In this document: in pieces, positions 35,922-45,635 of the stretch
How positions within the stretch are numbered: the first letter of the stretch is position 1
Layout: each line of letters opens with the position of its first letter
From: an uncultured Bacteroidales bacterium
Lineage (GTDB): Bacteria; Bacteroidota; Bacteroidia; Bacteroidales; UBA932
Direction of reading: 5' to 3'
Length of the DNA stretch: 64,000 nucleotides
NCBI GenBank assembly: GCA_947302175.1
Contig: CAMYVB010000009.1
Span: 1 to 64,000, forward strand
Notes under the pieces: generated by a model
What the model was told of the DNA's origin: nothing
Databases searched by the model: none
What the model saw: the letters and a program-made list of their open reading frames with translations, nothing else
Translations under genes and position numbers: made by a program

Positions 35922-37694
35922 TTATTTCTTCAGGACTGCGAAGCCAGGCTGGGGCTTAGGAAGGGCGAAGAAATTTGCAACACGCTTATTGTTGGCGACA
36001 GGGGCGGCACTGGACTCCTTCTTGGTGAAAGTAGTGGTTTCGTCGCAACTGTCATATACTCCAAGATATCGGCCGTCGCTGAGACGCACCACACCATATT
36101 CACAGTAGCTGATGCTTGCAAGCTTGCCATCTTCGCCATAGGTAATGGTGATAGGCTCGGTGCCAGTGTCACCGCCGCCGTAGAACGCCATACCCATGGT
36201 GTGAGCGTTGTCATAATAGTAGAATATGGTTCCAAAGAGGTCTTCCTCCACGCTGCCGCTGTAGTAGAACTGGTTGTTGCAGGTAAGAGTCCTGGAGGGC
36301 TCGTCGAGCGTCAGATAGAGCGTCGGGTTTGCATTTACGGAACTGAAACTGTCAAACCAGTTGGCATAGAAGAGGTAAGGGCCCTCAGGATTATCGGTAA
36401 GAGCAACGAGGCGTGCGTCGAAGGGATACTCACCATTGTTGACGGTGTAGTCACCCTGCTCGGGATAGACGGGCGTGTAGGCGTAGGAAAGCGGGCCGAC
36501 GGTGATGGCAGCGCTCTTGTTGCCATAGATGTCGGTGCATGCGCCGGCAGGGACATTAATGGTAATCTGATCCTTCGGCTTGGGATTGCCTGCGGGCCTG
36601 ACCATGATCTTATAGAGGTCGCCGCCGTAGTGGGTGATGGGAGACATGGGATAGGTGGTGACGGTCTCGCTCTTGACACCGCCGACCTCCTCGACATGCT
36701 TGATGGTGGTGGTCCACTCAAGCTTGTTGTCAACCCTCTGGACCATCGAAGGAACGCCGATTTCGATCCACTCGCTGAGATCCTCGACCGAGGTGGCCTC
36801 GGGCATGACAACGGTAAGGGGAGCGTTGGAGGTGCAGCCCCAGACATCGTTCTCAACGGTGCTGACGAAAGCGGGATAGCCGTTGTAGAAGTAAGGATTG
36901 TTGAACTTACTGGTCAGACCAGGGGCCTCGTTGCCTGCTCCGTCGACGAATGCTCCGTCGGGTATGGAGATGGTGTAGTAGGTGCCGGGGGTCATGTCAC
37001 CGAAGTTGAGCTGGACTACGCCGGAAGCGTTGGTCGCGACCTTTGCGGTGCGGGTGCCGACGGGAGTGCCAACGGTGTAGGGGACCACGGTGATGGTATA
37101 GCCCTCGATGATGTCGGTGCTCTCATAGCTGTAGCCTGCAAAGAGGGTGGCGACGATGTTCTTGCCTGCGACATACTTGACAGCCTCTGTGTACTGGAGG
37201 TACAGGACAGACTCATCGTATTCGAAGACATAGCTTTCTTCTTCTTCGTCATACTCGATTTCGGGAGCGACGGTGTCGGTCACGAACACGTTCATGGACA
37301 CGACTTCACCCACGAGACCTGTGGTGCTGATTGCGGCTGCAAAAATCTGATAATCAGTATTGGAGTCGCACTCTATGCTGACTTCCTGGGAGGCAGCGTC
37401 GGCATAGTTGAACACTCCGCTTTCTGCGACATCGCTGACTTCGTTAACGACGATGTCGTAGGCGACGGGAGCCTCGTTGTCCTTGCCCTCTACGAGGACA
37501 AAGCCGTACTGTGAGGTGGTGTTGTCTGCCGCGATGGTGAAAGTGAGGACGCCGTCTGTAGCAGTGCCCTGGGTGAGGGTCACTACGGGCTTGGCCTTAC
37601 CTTTGTTCTGATCGCTGGGACCCTGCTCCTGCTCGCATGAGAGAGCGAAGATACTTGTGAGGCAGATTACTGCCAAATATTTCAATGCTTTCAT
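35922..37694 (-). CDS. Surface lipoprotein with Ig-like repeats (SusC/SusD-associated), function unknown
   Basis: A 590-residue protein with a lipoprotein signal ending FALSC (about residue 20). The rest is beta-rich and acidic, reading as several Ig/fibronectin-like domains; one near residues 155-270 has the pattern of bacterial Ig domains (YFEFDESVLYLQYTEAV-like start; GTYYTISIPDGAFVDGAGN), repeated around 280-410 (ITINVPAGACTDIYGNKSA). It is the last gene of the SusC/SusD unit, 9 nt after the Calx-beta-like lipoprotein. Such genes usually encode surface binding proteins. No enzyme motif is seen. Confidence 0.7.
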   Translation of the reverse strand: MKALKYLAVICLTSIFALSCEQEQGPSDQNKGKAKPVVTLTQGTATDGVLTFTIAADNTTSQYGFVLVEGKDNEAPVAYDIVVNEVSDVAESGVFNYADAASQEVSIECDSNTDYQIFAAAISTTGLVGEVVSMNVFVTDTVAPEIEYDEEEESYVFEYDESVLYLQYTEAVKYVAGKNIVATLFAGYSYESTDIIEGYTITVVPYTVGTPVGTRTAKVATNASGVVQLNFGDMTPGTYYTISIPDGAFVDGAGNEAPGLTSKFNNPYFYNGYPAFVSTVENDVWGCTSNAPLTVVMPEATSVEDLSEWIEIGVPSMVQRVDNKLEWTTTIKHVEEVGGVKSETVTTYPMSPITHYGGDLYKIMVRPAGNPKPKDQITINVPAGACTDIYGNKSAAITVGPLSYAYTPVYPEQGDYTVNNGEYPFDARLVALTDNPEGPYLFYANWFDSFSSVNANPTLYLTLDEPSRTLTCNNQFYYSGSVEEDLFGTIFYYYDNAHTMGMAFYGGGDTGTEPITITYGEDGKLASISYCEYGVVRLSDGRYLGVYDSCDETTTFTKKESSAAPVANNKRVANFFALPKPQPGFAVLKK

Positions 37695-37703
37695 ACGCTC
37701 TAA

Positions 37704-38648
37704 TTATTTACGGGTCATGCTCATTGCATAGTAACGTACCCAGACATAGCCTGTATAACCGGAATCGTTGTAGATCTTGAAGGTAAGACCTGCCGTGGGA
37801 TCGAAGGTAATGGTGTTGAGATCCTTGCTCCAGGAGCCGGGGATGTCGACAGTCTCGCTGACAGTACTGGCTGCCATATCCCAATATGCGCTGACGGCGT
37901 ACTGGTTGCCACCGAGACCCCAGTCTATGTCACCGGGTTCGCAGATCTTCTTGCCGGCCTGGATGGCGAGCCTTCCGGCATCGGCATCGTAGCTCATGTA
38001 CCACACGGGGACACCGCCGTCCCACTGATAGCCTTCGAGGCCCCAGCAAACGAGCACCTTGTCGGCGTTGGCTTCAACCTCTTCTTCGGTAAAACCACCG
38101 GAGATGTTGACGTTGAATTCAACTGCAGCACCTGAAGACTTGGTGGCGTGGAATACCCAGTCGCCCCAGAGCTTCTCGTAAGGGTTGTTGTCATTGTCCT
38201 TGATTACGATGACAGTCTCGGCGACTTCGCTGAGTTTCGCACCCTGGACATTGGTGAGTTTGAGCTTGAAGGAACGGTCGTCGTTGATCTCCGTGTCGTC
38301 CTTAATCTTGAACTCGACGTAGATCGTGCCGTTGCCGTTGTCTTTGAAATTGGTGGTCTGCGTGAAGAGGACGAGGTCGCCCAGGTAATTCAGATTCACC
38401 AGGTCGATGGCTTCAGCCGTGACATCGAAGGTGGAAGGGTAGGTGTCGGGAGTGCCGGTAATTGCGACCGGAACCCTAACGATACCTGCGCTCTCCTTGA
38501 AGGTGTAGGTAGGGGAAGCGAATCCCACCACGGCGTCGCCTTCTCCGTGCTTTACCTCAGGACCGAAAAGACCGAGGTCGCAGGAAGAGACGCCGAAACT
38601 GGCTACTACCAAACCGGCTGCAAGTATGATGTTCTTAAAAATTTTCAT
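37704..38648 (-). CDS. Calx-beta-like surface lipoprotein (SusC/SusD-associated)
   Basis: A 314-residue protein with a lipoprotein signal ending VSSC. Residues about 40-150 resemble a Calx-beta domain (YTFKESAGIVRVPVAITG, then IKDDTEINDDRSFKLKLTNVQGAKL and VIVIKDNDNNPY), a fold often found in surface adhesins. The C-terminal half has no recognisable motif. It follows susD by 20 nt and precedes the 590-residue lipoprotein by 9 nt, so it is the usual SusE/SusF-position binding protein; the ligand is unknown. Confidence 0.72.
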   Translation of the reverse strand: MKIFKNIILAAGLVVASFGVSSCDLGLFGPEVKHGEGDAVVGFASPTYTFKESAGIVRVPVAITGTPDTYPSTFDVTAEAIDLVNLNYLGDLVLFTQTTNFKDNGNGTIYVEFKIKDDTEINDDRSFKLKLTNVQGAKLSEVAETVIVIKDNDNNPYEKLWGDWVFHATKSSGAAVEFNVNISGGFTEEEVEANADKVLVCWGLEGYQWDGGVPVWYMSYDADAGRLAIQAGKKICEPGDIDWGLGGNQYAVSAYWDMAASTVSETVDIPGSWSKDLNTITFDPTAGLTFKIYNDSGYTGYVWVRYYAMSMTRK

Positions 38649-38668
38649 AACGCAAAGTCAGTTAAATG

Positions 38669-40168
38669 TTAACGAGTGTAGGCGGGATTCTGGACCATCT
38701 GAGGGTTGGCCTGGCACTCATCCTTGGGGATAGGCCACAGGAAGAAAGGATCGTCAGCCTCACGGGTGCAATCCACATAGTTCTTGCCGGGGAAGAGGAT
38801 CGAAGGATCCTGGCCCTTTGAACGGGTGAAGCCCATGTGCCAGCGCTTGAGGTCGTTGAGACGGAAGCCTTCGCCATAGAGCTCGCGGACCCTTTCCTCG
38901 CGGATTTCGCGGAAGAGGTCGAGGCCTGCATAGTCGGTCTTGGTCCAGCTGGGGATACGGGCGGAACGCAGATCGTTGAGGTACTTGTTGGCGTTGACGT
39001 AGTCGTTGTTGCTGTATGCAGCTTCTGCGGCGATAAGATACATTTCACCGATGTGGAAGATCTTGGGCATGTTGCAGTAGTTGGACACGTCGTTGGACTG
39101 GAGAGCGGGGTTGCCGGGATACTTCACGAGGAGGTAAACGTTGCCGGTGACCCTGAGGTGTATGTTCCTCTTGTCGAACCAGGCCCAGCGGATATCGTCG
39201 TCTACATAGAGATTCAGACACCAGTCTTCGGGAATGTACTGGGGATCGTCTTCACCGTCGACACCGGTGGTGTTGTAGATGAAGTAGCTGTAGGAGTTGC
39301 CACGGTCGGAAGCATCGACCATCTTGGCCTGCCAGAGGCACTCGGAGAGGTTGTCCTTGGTCCAGGCTTCTGCAAGGCCGGCCTTGGTGGTGACGAACTT
39401 GTAGGTGCCGGGAGTGATGAGGGACACGGCCTTGTTGTAGGCGGTCTCGTAGTCATGCATGGTGAGGGCTACGCGGGCCTGGAGGGCTGTGACGACATCC
39501 TTGGTGACGTAGCTGGAATTGACTTCGCCTTCGGTGGTGACATACTTAGCAGCCTCGGCGAGGTCGTCGGTAATCTGCTTGTAGGTCTTTGCGAGGGTGC
39601 CGCGATCGGGATACTTGTCGGCTTCGCCGGTAGGAGCGTAGACGGTCACGACGGGAACACCCATCTTGCTGTCTGCGGTCTCTGGATCGTAGTCTTCGCA
39701 GAAATACTGGGAGAGAACGAAATAGAAATGAGCCCTGAGGTAGCAGGCTTCGCCGTAGTAGAGCTGGACAGACTTGGTGTCAGCCTCGGAGAGAGTACCC
39801 TTCTCGAGGAGCTTCTGAGTGCCTTCGATGAGGAAGTTTGCATTGGCGATGGCGGAGTAGAGACCGAACCATGCGCTGTTGGGAGTGCTCTCGGAAGTGG
39901 TAAGCTGATAGGAGTAGAAGGGGCCCTGCCAGTTACCGAACTTGTCAACTGCGTGATAGAGGTCGGCCTGGAGATCCTGTGCATAGATGAATGCGCCGGT
40001 GAAAACACCCTTGGTGTTGGCATAGAGACCGTAGCGGAACTGCTGGCAGTCAGCTACGCTTTCCATAGCCTCGTCCTTGTTGATTGCATCGTAAGGGTAT
40101 TTCTCGAGGTTGCAGGAGCTAACGAAGAGAGCGGCGAGGGCGACTATATAAAGACTTATCTTTTTCAT
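38669..40168 (-). CDS. SusD/RagB-family nutrient-binding outer-membrane lipoprotein
   Basis: A 499-residue protein with a lipoprotein signal (FVSSCNLEKYPYD, Cys19) and the SusD helical TPR-like fold, recognisable from YLRAHFYFVLSQYF near residue 148 and the C-terminal region EIREERVRELYGEGFRLNDLKRW. It forms the lid of the SusC transporter and binds substrate on the cell surface. It lies 16 nt after the SusC gene. No glycoside hydrolase accompanies it, so a peptide substrate is possible, as for RagAB. Confidence 0.95.
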   Translation of the reverse strand: MKKISLYIVALAALFVSSCNLEKYPYDAINKDEAMESVADCQQFRYGLYANTKGVFTGAFIYAQDLQADLYHAVDKFGNWQGPFYSYQLTTSESTPNSAWFGLYSAIANANFLIEGTQKLLEKGTLSEADTKSVQLYYGEACYLRAHFYFVLSQYFCEDYDPETADSKMGVPVVTVYAPTGEADKYPDRGTLAKTYKQITDDLAEAAKYVTTEGEVNSSYVTKDVVTALQARVALTMHDYETAYNKAVSLITPGTYKFVTTKAGLAEAWTKDNLSECLWQAKMVDASDRGNSYSYFIYNTTGVDGEDDPQYIPEDWCLNLYVDDDIRWAWFDKRNIHLRVTGNVYLLVKYPGNPALQSNDVSNYCNMPKIFHIGEMYLIAAEAAYSNNDYVNANKYLNDLRSARIPSWTKTDYAGLDLFREIREERVRELYGEGFRLNDLKRWHMGFTRSKGQDPSILFPGKNYVDCTREADDPFFLWPIPKDECQANPQMVQNPAYTR

Positions 40169-40184
40169 AAATGTGCCTCCTTGA

Positions 40185-43160
40185 TTAGAATGAGAGTTCG
40201 ACGCCGCCTACGATCTGACGGGAGTTGGGGTAGAGACCCTGGGTACCGTTGGAGTAGCCGACTTCGGGGTCATATCCTTCGTAGTTGGTGAAGGTGAGAA
40301 GGTTACGTCCGATGGCATAGATCTTTGCGCCGCTGAGGACCTTGGTCTTTTCCATGAGCTTCTTGGGGAAGGTGTAGGAGATGGAGACGTTCTTCATGCG
40401 GAGGAAAGCTGCGTTGGAGTAAGCGCCGGTATCGAAGCGGAACACGGTGTCGGCCTTGGGGATATCGGTCACCTGGCCGGGAGTGGTCCACATGTTAAGC
40501 ATGACCTTTTCGAAGTTGCTGGTCAGCAGGTTGGAATTAGGGTTACGGGTGTAGTAGCGCTCGTTGAGCCAGATATAGCGGTCACCGATCCAGGAGAAGT
40601 CGGCGTTGATGCCGAGACCGCCCCAGGAGAAGTTGGTGCTGAAACCGCCGGACCAGGGAGATACGCTGTCGTGACCCTCCCAGAACTGCATGAGGTCGTC
40701 GGAGTAGGTCTTGGTGTAGTTGCGGTTGAGGTCGTAGTAGACGGGCATACCGTCTGCAGGGTCGACATAAGCCCTTTCAACTACATATACAAGGGATGAA
40801 GAATAGCCAACCTGGTACTTGAGACCCTCGTCGGGGAAGGCGAGCTCGTCGAGACCCTGGTAGAGCTTGGTGATCTTGTTGCGGTTGTAGTTCACGTTGG
40901 CACGGACGCCCCAGTAAACGTTCTTGGTGTGGACGAGGTCGAGACCGAGCTCGAGATCGACACCGCGGTTGTTCATGGCTGCGATGTTACCGTTACCGGA
41001 GGAGTGACCGGTGGTGCCGGAGAACGGGAGTTCCATGAGCAGGTTGCTTGACTGCCTGTCATAGAGCTGGACGTCGAAGCTGAGGCGATCCCAGAGGCGG
41101 CCGTTCAGGGTCCAGTTGAGAGTGGCGACGGTTTCCCATGTGAGGTCGTCGTTGGGAACCTGGCTCAGACCCCATGCGGAGTGGCCGTCGTACTTGCTGC
41201 CTGCGCCCACGAGACCGAGGGAAGCATACCAGTCGCTGAGGCCGGAGTTACCGGTGGTACCGTAGCTGAGGTTGGTGTTCAGGTCGGTGACCCAGTTGAC
41301 ATCCTCCATGAAGGGCTCCTGCTTGATCTTCCACATGGCGCCGACGGAATAGAACGTTGCATAGCGGTGGTTCTTTCCGAAAACGGAGCTTCCGTCAGTA
41401 CGCACGGAGGCGTCGAGGAAGTACTTGGCGTTCATGTTGTAGTTGAAGTTGAAGAAGAAGGAGTTCATGGCCTGCTCGATGGTGGTGCCTGCCCAGGTGG
41501 AGATGGCGGTCGTCGTGCCGAAAGTGGTCAGACGGTCGTCGGTAAGGCCGGTACCGGTGGCGCTGAAGGTCTTCTCCTTCTTGATGATGGACTCGTGACC
41601 GAGGAGGGCGGTGAAGTGATGGGCATCAGCAATGTCGAACTTGTACTCCATCGTGTTGGTGGAGGAGAGCTGATAGTAGCGCTGGAAAGCCTGGCCGTTG
41701 CGTCCGCGGTAGGTGTAAGGAGTGTAGGAAGGCATGTTGATGGATTCGTTGGTGTAGTCGAATGCATCGATAGCCTGTGCGGCGCGGATGGTGAAGCCCT
41801 TGAAAGGCTGGACCTGGACATAGGTCTGACCCATCAGGGAAGCGCTTTCGCGGTCGTTGGTGTTGTACTTGTAGTACTCGTTGAGGTCGATCATGCCGTC
41901 CCAGGGATATATCCACTGGACGTCGCCGTAGCTCCAGGTGCCGTCACCGTTGTCGACGAGGCTGTAAGGAGTGTGGTAAGGAAGGCCGGTAACGGCCTGC
42001 AGGATCGGGGACTGGGTGTACCAACCGGTAACGATGGTGTGGTACTTGGAGTAGTTCAGGGAGAGGTTTGCACCCACCTTGAGCCACTTGCGCACCTGGG
42101 TGTCGACGTTGGTGCGGAAGTTGAAACGGTCCACGCTGGAGTTTGCCTTGGAGGTACCCTTTTCAGAGTAGTAACCGGCGGAAATGTAGTAGGTGGACTT
42201 GTCGGAAGCACCGCGGATCGAGACGTCGGCCTGGGTCAGGGGAGCTGACTTGTCATAGAGGTAGCTCGTCCAGTCAAAGTCGATGTTGTTGCCGAGGATG
42301 AAGGCTTTCTGGGCCTGGTAGGCGGGGTCGAGCTTGAGGCTCGGACGGGCCATTTCCTCGAACTGAATCAGCTCGGCGGAGTTCATCATCTCCAGAGGAT
42401 AGTTGGTCAGCAGGGAGATACCGTGCTGTGCCCTGACGGACACGGTCGGGGACTCGCCCTTGCGGCCCTTCTTGGTGGAGATGTAGATAACGCCGTTAGC
42501 AGCGCGGGAACCGTAGATAGCGGTGGAAGATGCATCTTTCAGGACGGAGATGTTCTCGATATCCTGAGGGTTGATGTCGTTGAAAACGGAGGAGCTCACC
42601 GGCACACCGTCGAGGATGTAGAGGGGAGCGGTGCTCAGGTTGAGGGAGGAGTTACCGCGGAGCTTGACGCTCACGGAGCTCTGAGGCTCACCGGAGGTGT
42701 TGAAGATCTGCAGACCGGCCACTTTACCCTGGAGGGCATCGCCGATGTTGGCGGAAGGCCTGTTCGTGATCTCGTCGGCGGAAACGGTGGTTATGGAACC
42801 CACGATGTTTCCGATCTTCTGGGCGGAACCGTAACCCACGACGATGGTACCTTCGAGGGCTTCGGAATCTTCTTCCAGAACGAAATTGATCGACACTCTG
42901 CCGGCTACGTCGACGGTCTGGGTCTTGTAGCCGATGACGCTGACCTGGAGCTTGCCGTTGGCGGGAACCTTGATGGTGTACTCGCCGTTGGCATCGGTCA
43001 CGACGCCGTTGGTAGTGCCGGGCACCATGACCGCTGCTCCGATGACAGGGTAGCTCTGCTGGTCGGAAACACTACCTTTGACGGTGATGTTCTGACCGAA
43101 AGAGACTGCTGCTGAAAGGAGGACGGCGAGGGCCGCAAGCAAAAGCTTAGTTCTTTTCAT
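40185..43160 (-). CDS. SusC/RagA-family TonB-linked outer-membrane transporter
   Basis: A 991-residue transporter. It has a signal peptide (to about 22), a carboxypeptidase-regulatory-like domain (GSVSDQQSYPVIGAAVMVPG, about 29-105), a TonB-box-like stretch (GTIVVGYG), a plug (IGDALQGKVAGLQI, SVLKDASSTAIYGSRAANGVI) and a long beta-barrel ending in ELSF. It imports oligomers captured by the SusD partner using TonB energy. First gene of a four-gene unit that ends at the terminator at 35866. Length and order are typical. Confidence 0.96.
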   Translation of the reverse strand: MKRTKLLLAALAVLLSAAVSFGQNITVKGSVSDQQSYPVIGAAVMVPGTTNGVVTDANGEYTIKVPANGKLQVSVIGYKTQTVDVAGRVSINFVLEEDSEALEGTIVVGYGSAQKIGNIVGSITTVSADEITNRPSANIGDALQGKVAGLQIFNTSGEPQSSVSVKLRGNSSLNLSTAPLYILDGVPVSSSVFNDINPQDIENISVLKDASSTAIYGSRAANGVIYISTKKGRKGESPTVSVRAQHGISLLTNYPLEMMNSAELIQFEEMARPSLKLDPAYQAQKAFILGNNIDFDWTSYLYDKSAPLTQADVSIRGASDKSTYYISAGYYSEKGTSKANSSVDRFNFRTNVDTQVRKWLKVGANLSLNYSKYHTIVTGWYTQSPILQAVTGLPYHTPYSLVDNGDGTWSYGDVQWIYPWDGMIDLNEYYKYNTNDRESASLMGQTYVQVQPFKGFTIRAAQAIDAFDYTNESINMPSYTPYTYRGRNGQAFQRYYQLSSTNTMEYKFDIADAHHFTALLGHESIIKKEKTFSATGTGLTDDRLTTFGTTTAISTWAGTTIEQAMNSFFFNFNYNMNAKYFLDASVRTDGSSVFGKNHRYATFYSVGAMWKIKQEPFMEDVNWVTDLNTNLSYGTTGNSGLSDWYASLGLVGAGSKYDGHSAWGLSQVPNDDLTWETVATLNWTLNGRLWDRLSFDVQLYDRQSSNLLMELPFSGTTGHSSGNGNIAAMNNRGVDLELGLDLVHTKNVYWGVRANVNYNRNKITKLYQGLDELAFPDEGLKYQVGYSSSLVYVVERAYVDPADGMPVYYDLNRNYTKTYSDDLMQFWEGHDSVSPWSGGFSTNFSWGGLGINADFSWIGDRYIWLNERYYTRNPNSNLLTSNFEKVMLNMWTTPGQVTDIPKADTVFRFDTGAYSNAAFLRMKNVSISYTFPKKLMEKTKVLSGAKIYAIGRNLLTFTNYEGYDPEVGYSNGTQGLYPNSRQIVGGVELSF

Positions 43161-43610
43161 AAGCTAATTTTTGGGTTAAACATATATAACAATAATCGTT
43201 GATTCGCTGTTTTCCAGTCGGACCATGCTTATAAAGTGTTAGTTAGGTTTGGCTTCAGCACACGTCCGCTGTAAAACTCATCCCCTTTATTAAAAGGAAA
43301 TAATCGCCGCAAAGATTGCAAACAAATTTCACATTTGCAAATATCTGATACAGGGCCAAATATGCCGTTTATTGAGGATATAGGGGCTTTTTTGTTGTTA
43401 TTTTTCTATTAATCGGGGGCCACAAGTTACAAATTGAAAGCTGGCGCGCCCTCGCTCCGACAATTTAACAAGGTAAAAATATTTATTAAAAAATTTAATA
43501 TACCATACCCACCTCTTTTCACCCCTTTATTATTAATTTCGCAACTTACTCGTTTACACACGGTTAGCCCTCCTGATTTTTCGCATATTGCGCCTAAAAA
43601 AGTTACGAAA
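43161..43610. other. 450-nt AT-rich intergenic region between divergent susC and comM-like genes
   Basis: No convincing gene; the ORF track's upstream extension of the comM-like frame lacks coding character. It contains TATGTTTA on the minus strand (43177-43184), a near match to the -7 box 17 nt before susC, and an inverted repeat TTGCAAA (43316-43322) / TTTGCAA (43334-43340) that could bind a regulator. No clear TAnnTTTG was found for the comM-like gene. Confidence 0.5.
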
Positions 43611-45191
43611 ATGCTTGAAAAAATTTTTTGCGCAAAGTGTATCGGCATCGAAGCGGTACCCGTCACGGTAGAGGTTGATATAAGGAACGGAATAGGCATC
43701 CATCTCGTCGGCCTGGGCGACATGGCGGTCAAAGAGAGCCTGCTAAGGACCGTGAACGCCCTCCAGTCCATGGCGTTCTCCATCCCGGGGAAGAAAATCG
43801 TAATCAACCTGGCTCCCGCCGACCTGAGGAAGAACGGCAGCGGCTACGACCTTCCCATAGCCCTGGGCATCATCGCCTCGTCGGGGCAGCGTAGCCTCCC
43901 CGCCCTGGGCAATTATATCATAATGGGGGAACTTGGCCTGAACGGCGAGGTGCGCGAAATCAACGGCGCCCTCGCCTACGCCGAGATGGCGGCTTCCCTG
44001 GGCCTGAGAGGCTGCATCCTGCCTCTCAAGTCCGCTCTCGAAGCGGTCGAATTCAAGGGCATAAGCGTCTATGGGATAAGCACTATGATGGACGCGATCC
44101 GTATCCTTTCCGACGCGGAAGACTGCTCCGACATGCTCATTTGGAACAGGACCGAATACCTTTCCCTCCGCGACTCGAAGACGCCCGAGGGCGCGTCCCA
44201 ATATATGGACTTCTCCGAAATTATGGGCCAGGAAGGCGCCAAACGCGGCATCGAAATCGCCGCGGCGGGAGGACACAACACGCTCCTGGTCGGCAGCCCC
44301 GGCTCGGGCAAAAGCTCGCTTGCGAAAGCAATGGCCGGCATACTCCCGCCGATGACAATGGAAGAGTCCCTGCAAACATCGAAAATATATTCCGTCGCCG
44401 GCCGCAGTCCGCACGGGGCCGGCCTGATACGCCAGCGCCCCTTCCGCGCTCCCCACTACAGCGCCTCGCTCCCCGCCATCATAGGCGGCGGGTCGGACAA
44501 CATAATGCCCGGAGAAATGTCTCTGGCCCACAACGGCGTCCTCTTTTGCGACGAGTTCTGTGAAGCTCCGAAGAAGATGATTGAAGCACTCCGCGCCCCT
44601 ATGGAGGACCGCAAGGTGGTGATTTCGCGCCTGAAGAGCAAGGTCGAATACCCCTCGTCATTCATGCTCGTTGCCGCCACCAACCCCTGCCCCTGCGGCT
44701 GGTGGGGCGAAGGCGAGCGCTGCACCTGCACTCCAGGACGCCGCGAGGCCTACCTCGAGAAGCTCTCAGGCCCCATCCTTGACCGCATTGACATTCAACT
44801 CTGGCTAAAAAGCGTCGAGCCTGGCAAGATAGTTCGCGGCACCCCGTCGGAATCGAGCGCGACAGTAAGACAAAGGGTGGAGAAAGCGCGCGACATCCAG
44901 AAAGAGCGCTTCCGGGACGAAGCAATCTCCACCAACGCCGAAATGGATGGCCGCATGATAAGGAAATACTGCCCCTTAGACGAGCCATGCAAGGACTTCC
45001 TTGAAAAAGTAATGACGCGCATGGGCATGAGCGCCCGTGCCTGCACCCGCATCATCAAGCTCGCCCGCACCATAGCGGACCTCGAGGCAGCCGTCTCCGG
45101 CTCCCCCTCCCCGGGCCCAATCGACCTCAGACACATTTCCGAGGCCGTCGGTTACCGTTTCCTCGACAAAAAGAACATTTTTTACGTTTGA
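43611..45191 (+). CDS. YifB/ComM-family Mg chelatase-like AAA ATPase
   Basis: The start at 43611 (MLEKIFCAKCIGIEAVPVTVEVD) matches the family N-terminus and gives 526 residues. The N-terminal domain (to about 180) has the Lon-protease-like fold (GIHLVGLGDMAVKESLLRT), the AAA domain has Walker A GSPGSGKSSLAK (about 230) and GVLFCDEF as Walker B, and the C-terminal Mg-chelatase domain contains NPCPCGWWG and the RMGMSARACTRIIKLARTIADLE segment. ComM is a hexameric helicase that extends branch migration during natural transformation. It is 16 nt upstream of tsaE. Confidence 0.92.
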   Translation: MLEKIFCAKCIGIEAVPVTVEVDIRNGIGIHLVGLGDMAVKESLLRTVNALQSMAFSIPGKKIVINLAPADLRKNGSGYDLPIALGIIASSGQRSLPALGNYIIMGELGLNGEVREINGALAYAEMAASLGLRGCILPLKSALEAVEFKGISVYGISTMMDAIRILSDAEDCSDMLIWNRTEYLSLRDSKTPEGASQYMDFSEIMGQEGAKRGIEIAAAGGHNTLLVGSPGSGKSSLAKAMAGILPPMTMEESLQTSKIYSVAGRSPHGAGLIRQRPFRAPHYSASLPAIIGGGSDNIMPGEMSLAHNGVLFCDEFCEAPKKMIEALRAPMEDRKVVISRLKSKVEYPSSFMLVAATNPCPCGWWGEGERCTCTPGRREAYLEKLSGPILDRIDIQLWLKSVEPGKIVRGTPSESSATVRQRVEKARDIQKERFRDEAISTNAEMDGRMIRKYCPLDEPCKDFLEKVMTRMGMSARACTRIIKLARTIADLEAAVSGSPSPGPIDLRHISEAVGYRFLDKKNIFYV

Positions 45192-45195
45192 TGCT

Positions 45196-45203
45196 TATCT
45201 TTG
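45196..45203 (+). promoter_or_regulatory. Bacteroidetes -7 box directly before tsaE (possible leaderless start)
   Basis: TATCTTTG, a perfect TAnnTTTG, ends 4 nt before the GTG start of tsaE. Transcription would begin at or next to the start codon. Confidence 0.5.
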
Positions 45204-45207
45204 CGCC

Positions 45208-45633
45208 GTGCATCATGAAATCATCATAGCCGGCCTGGAAGGCCTGCCGAAAGCCGCGGCGCAGTTCCTCTCCGAAACGAAGGGGCACACCCTTATCGCA
45301 TTCCAGGCCCCAATGGGCGCCGGGAAGACCACCTTCATCACCGCCCTGTGCAAAGAGCTCGGTGTGGAGGAAGACGCTGTCAGCTCCCCCACCTTCGCAA
45401 TAGTCAACGAATACCGCGGCGCCAAAGGCGACAGCATCTACCACTTCGACTTTTACCGCATTGAACGCAATGAGGAAGCCCTGGACATAGGCCTCTATGA
45501 TTACCTTGACAGCGGTTCCCTGTGCCTTATGGAGTGGCCCGAAAACATAGAGTCCCTCCTGCCGGAAGAGACTCAGTTCGTGCGTATCAGCGTGACTGGC
45601 AAAGACTCCAGGCTCATTTCCTGGGACGACTGA
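45208..45633 (+). CDS. tsaE: tRNA threonylcarbamoyladenosine biosynthesis protein TsaE
   Basis: A 141-residue ATPase required with TsaB, TsaC and TsaD for t6A37 on ANN-decoding tRNAs. Walker A is APMGAGKTTF (about residues 34-43), followed by SPTFAIVNEY and HFDFYRIE, both family hallmarks, and LMEWPENIESLLP. The start is a GTG at 45208; no other Met or GTG fits before Walker A. A perfect -7 box sits 4 nt upstream, suggesting a leaderless message, or it may be read through from the comM-like gene. Confidence 0.94.
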   Translation: MHHEIIIAGLEGLPKAAAQFLSETKGHTLIAFQAPMGAGKTTFITALCKELGVEEDAVSSPTFAIVNEYRGAKGDSIYHFDFYRIERNEEALDIGLYDYLDSGSLCLMEWPENIESLLPEETQFVRISVTGKDSRLISWDD

Positions 45634-45635
45634 TC

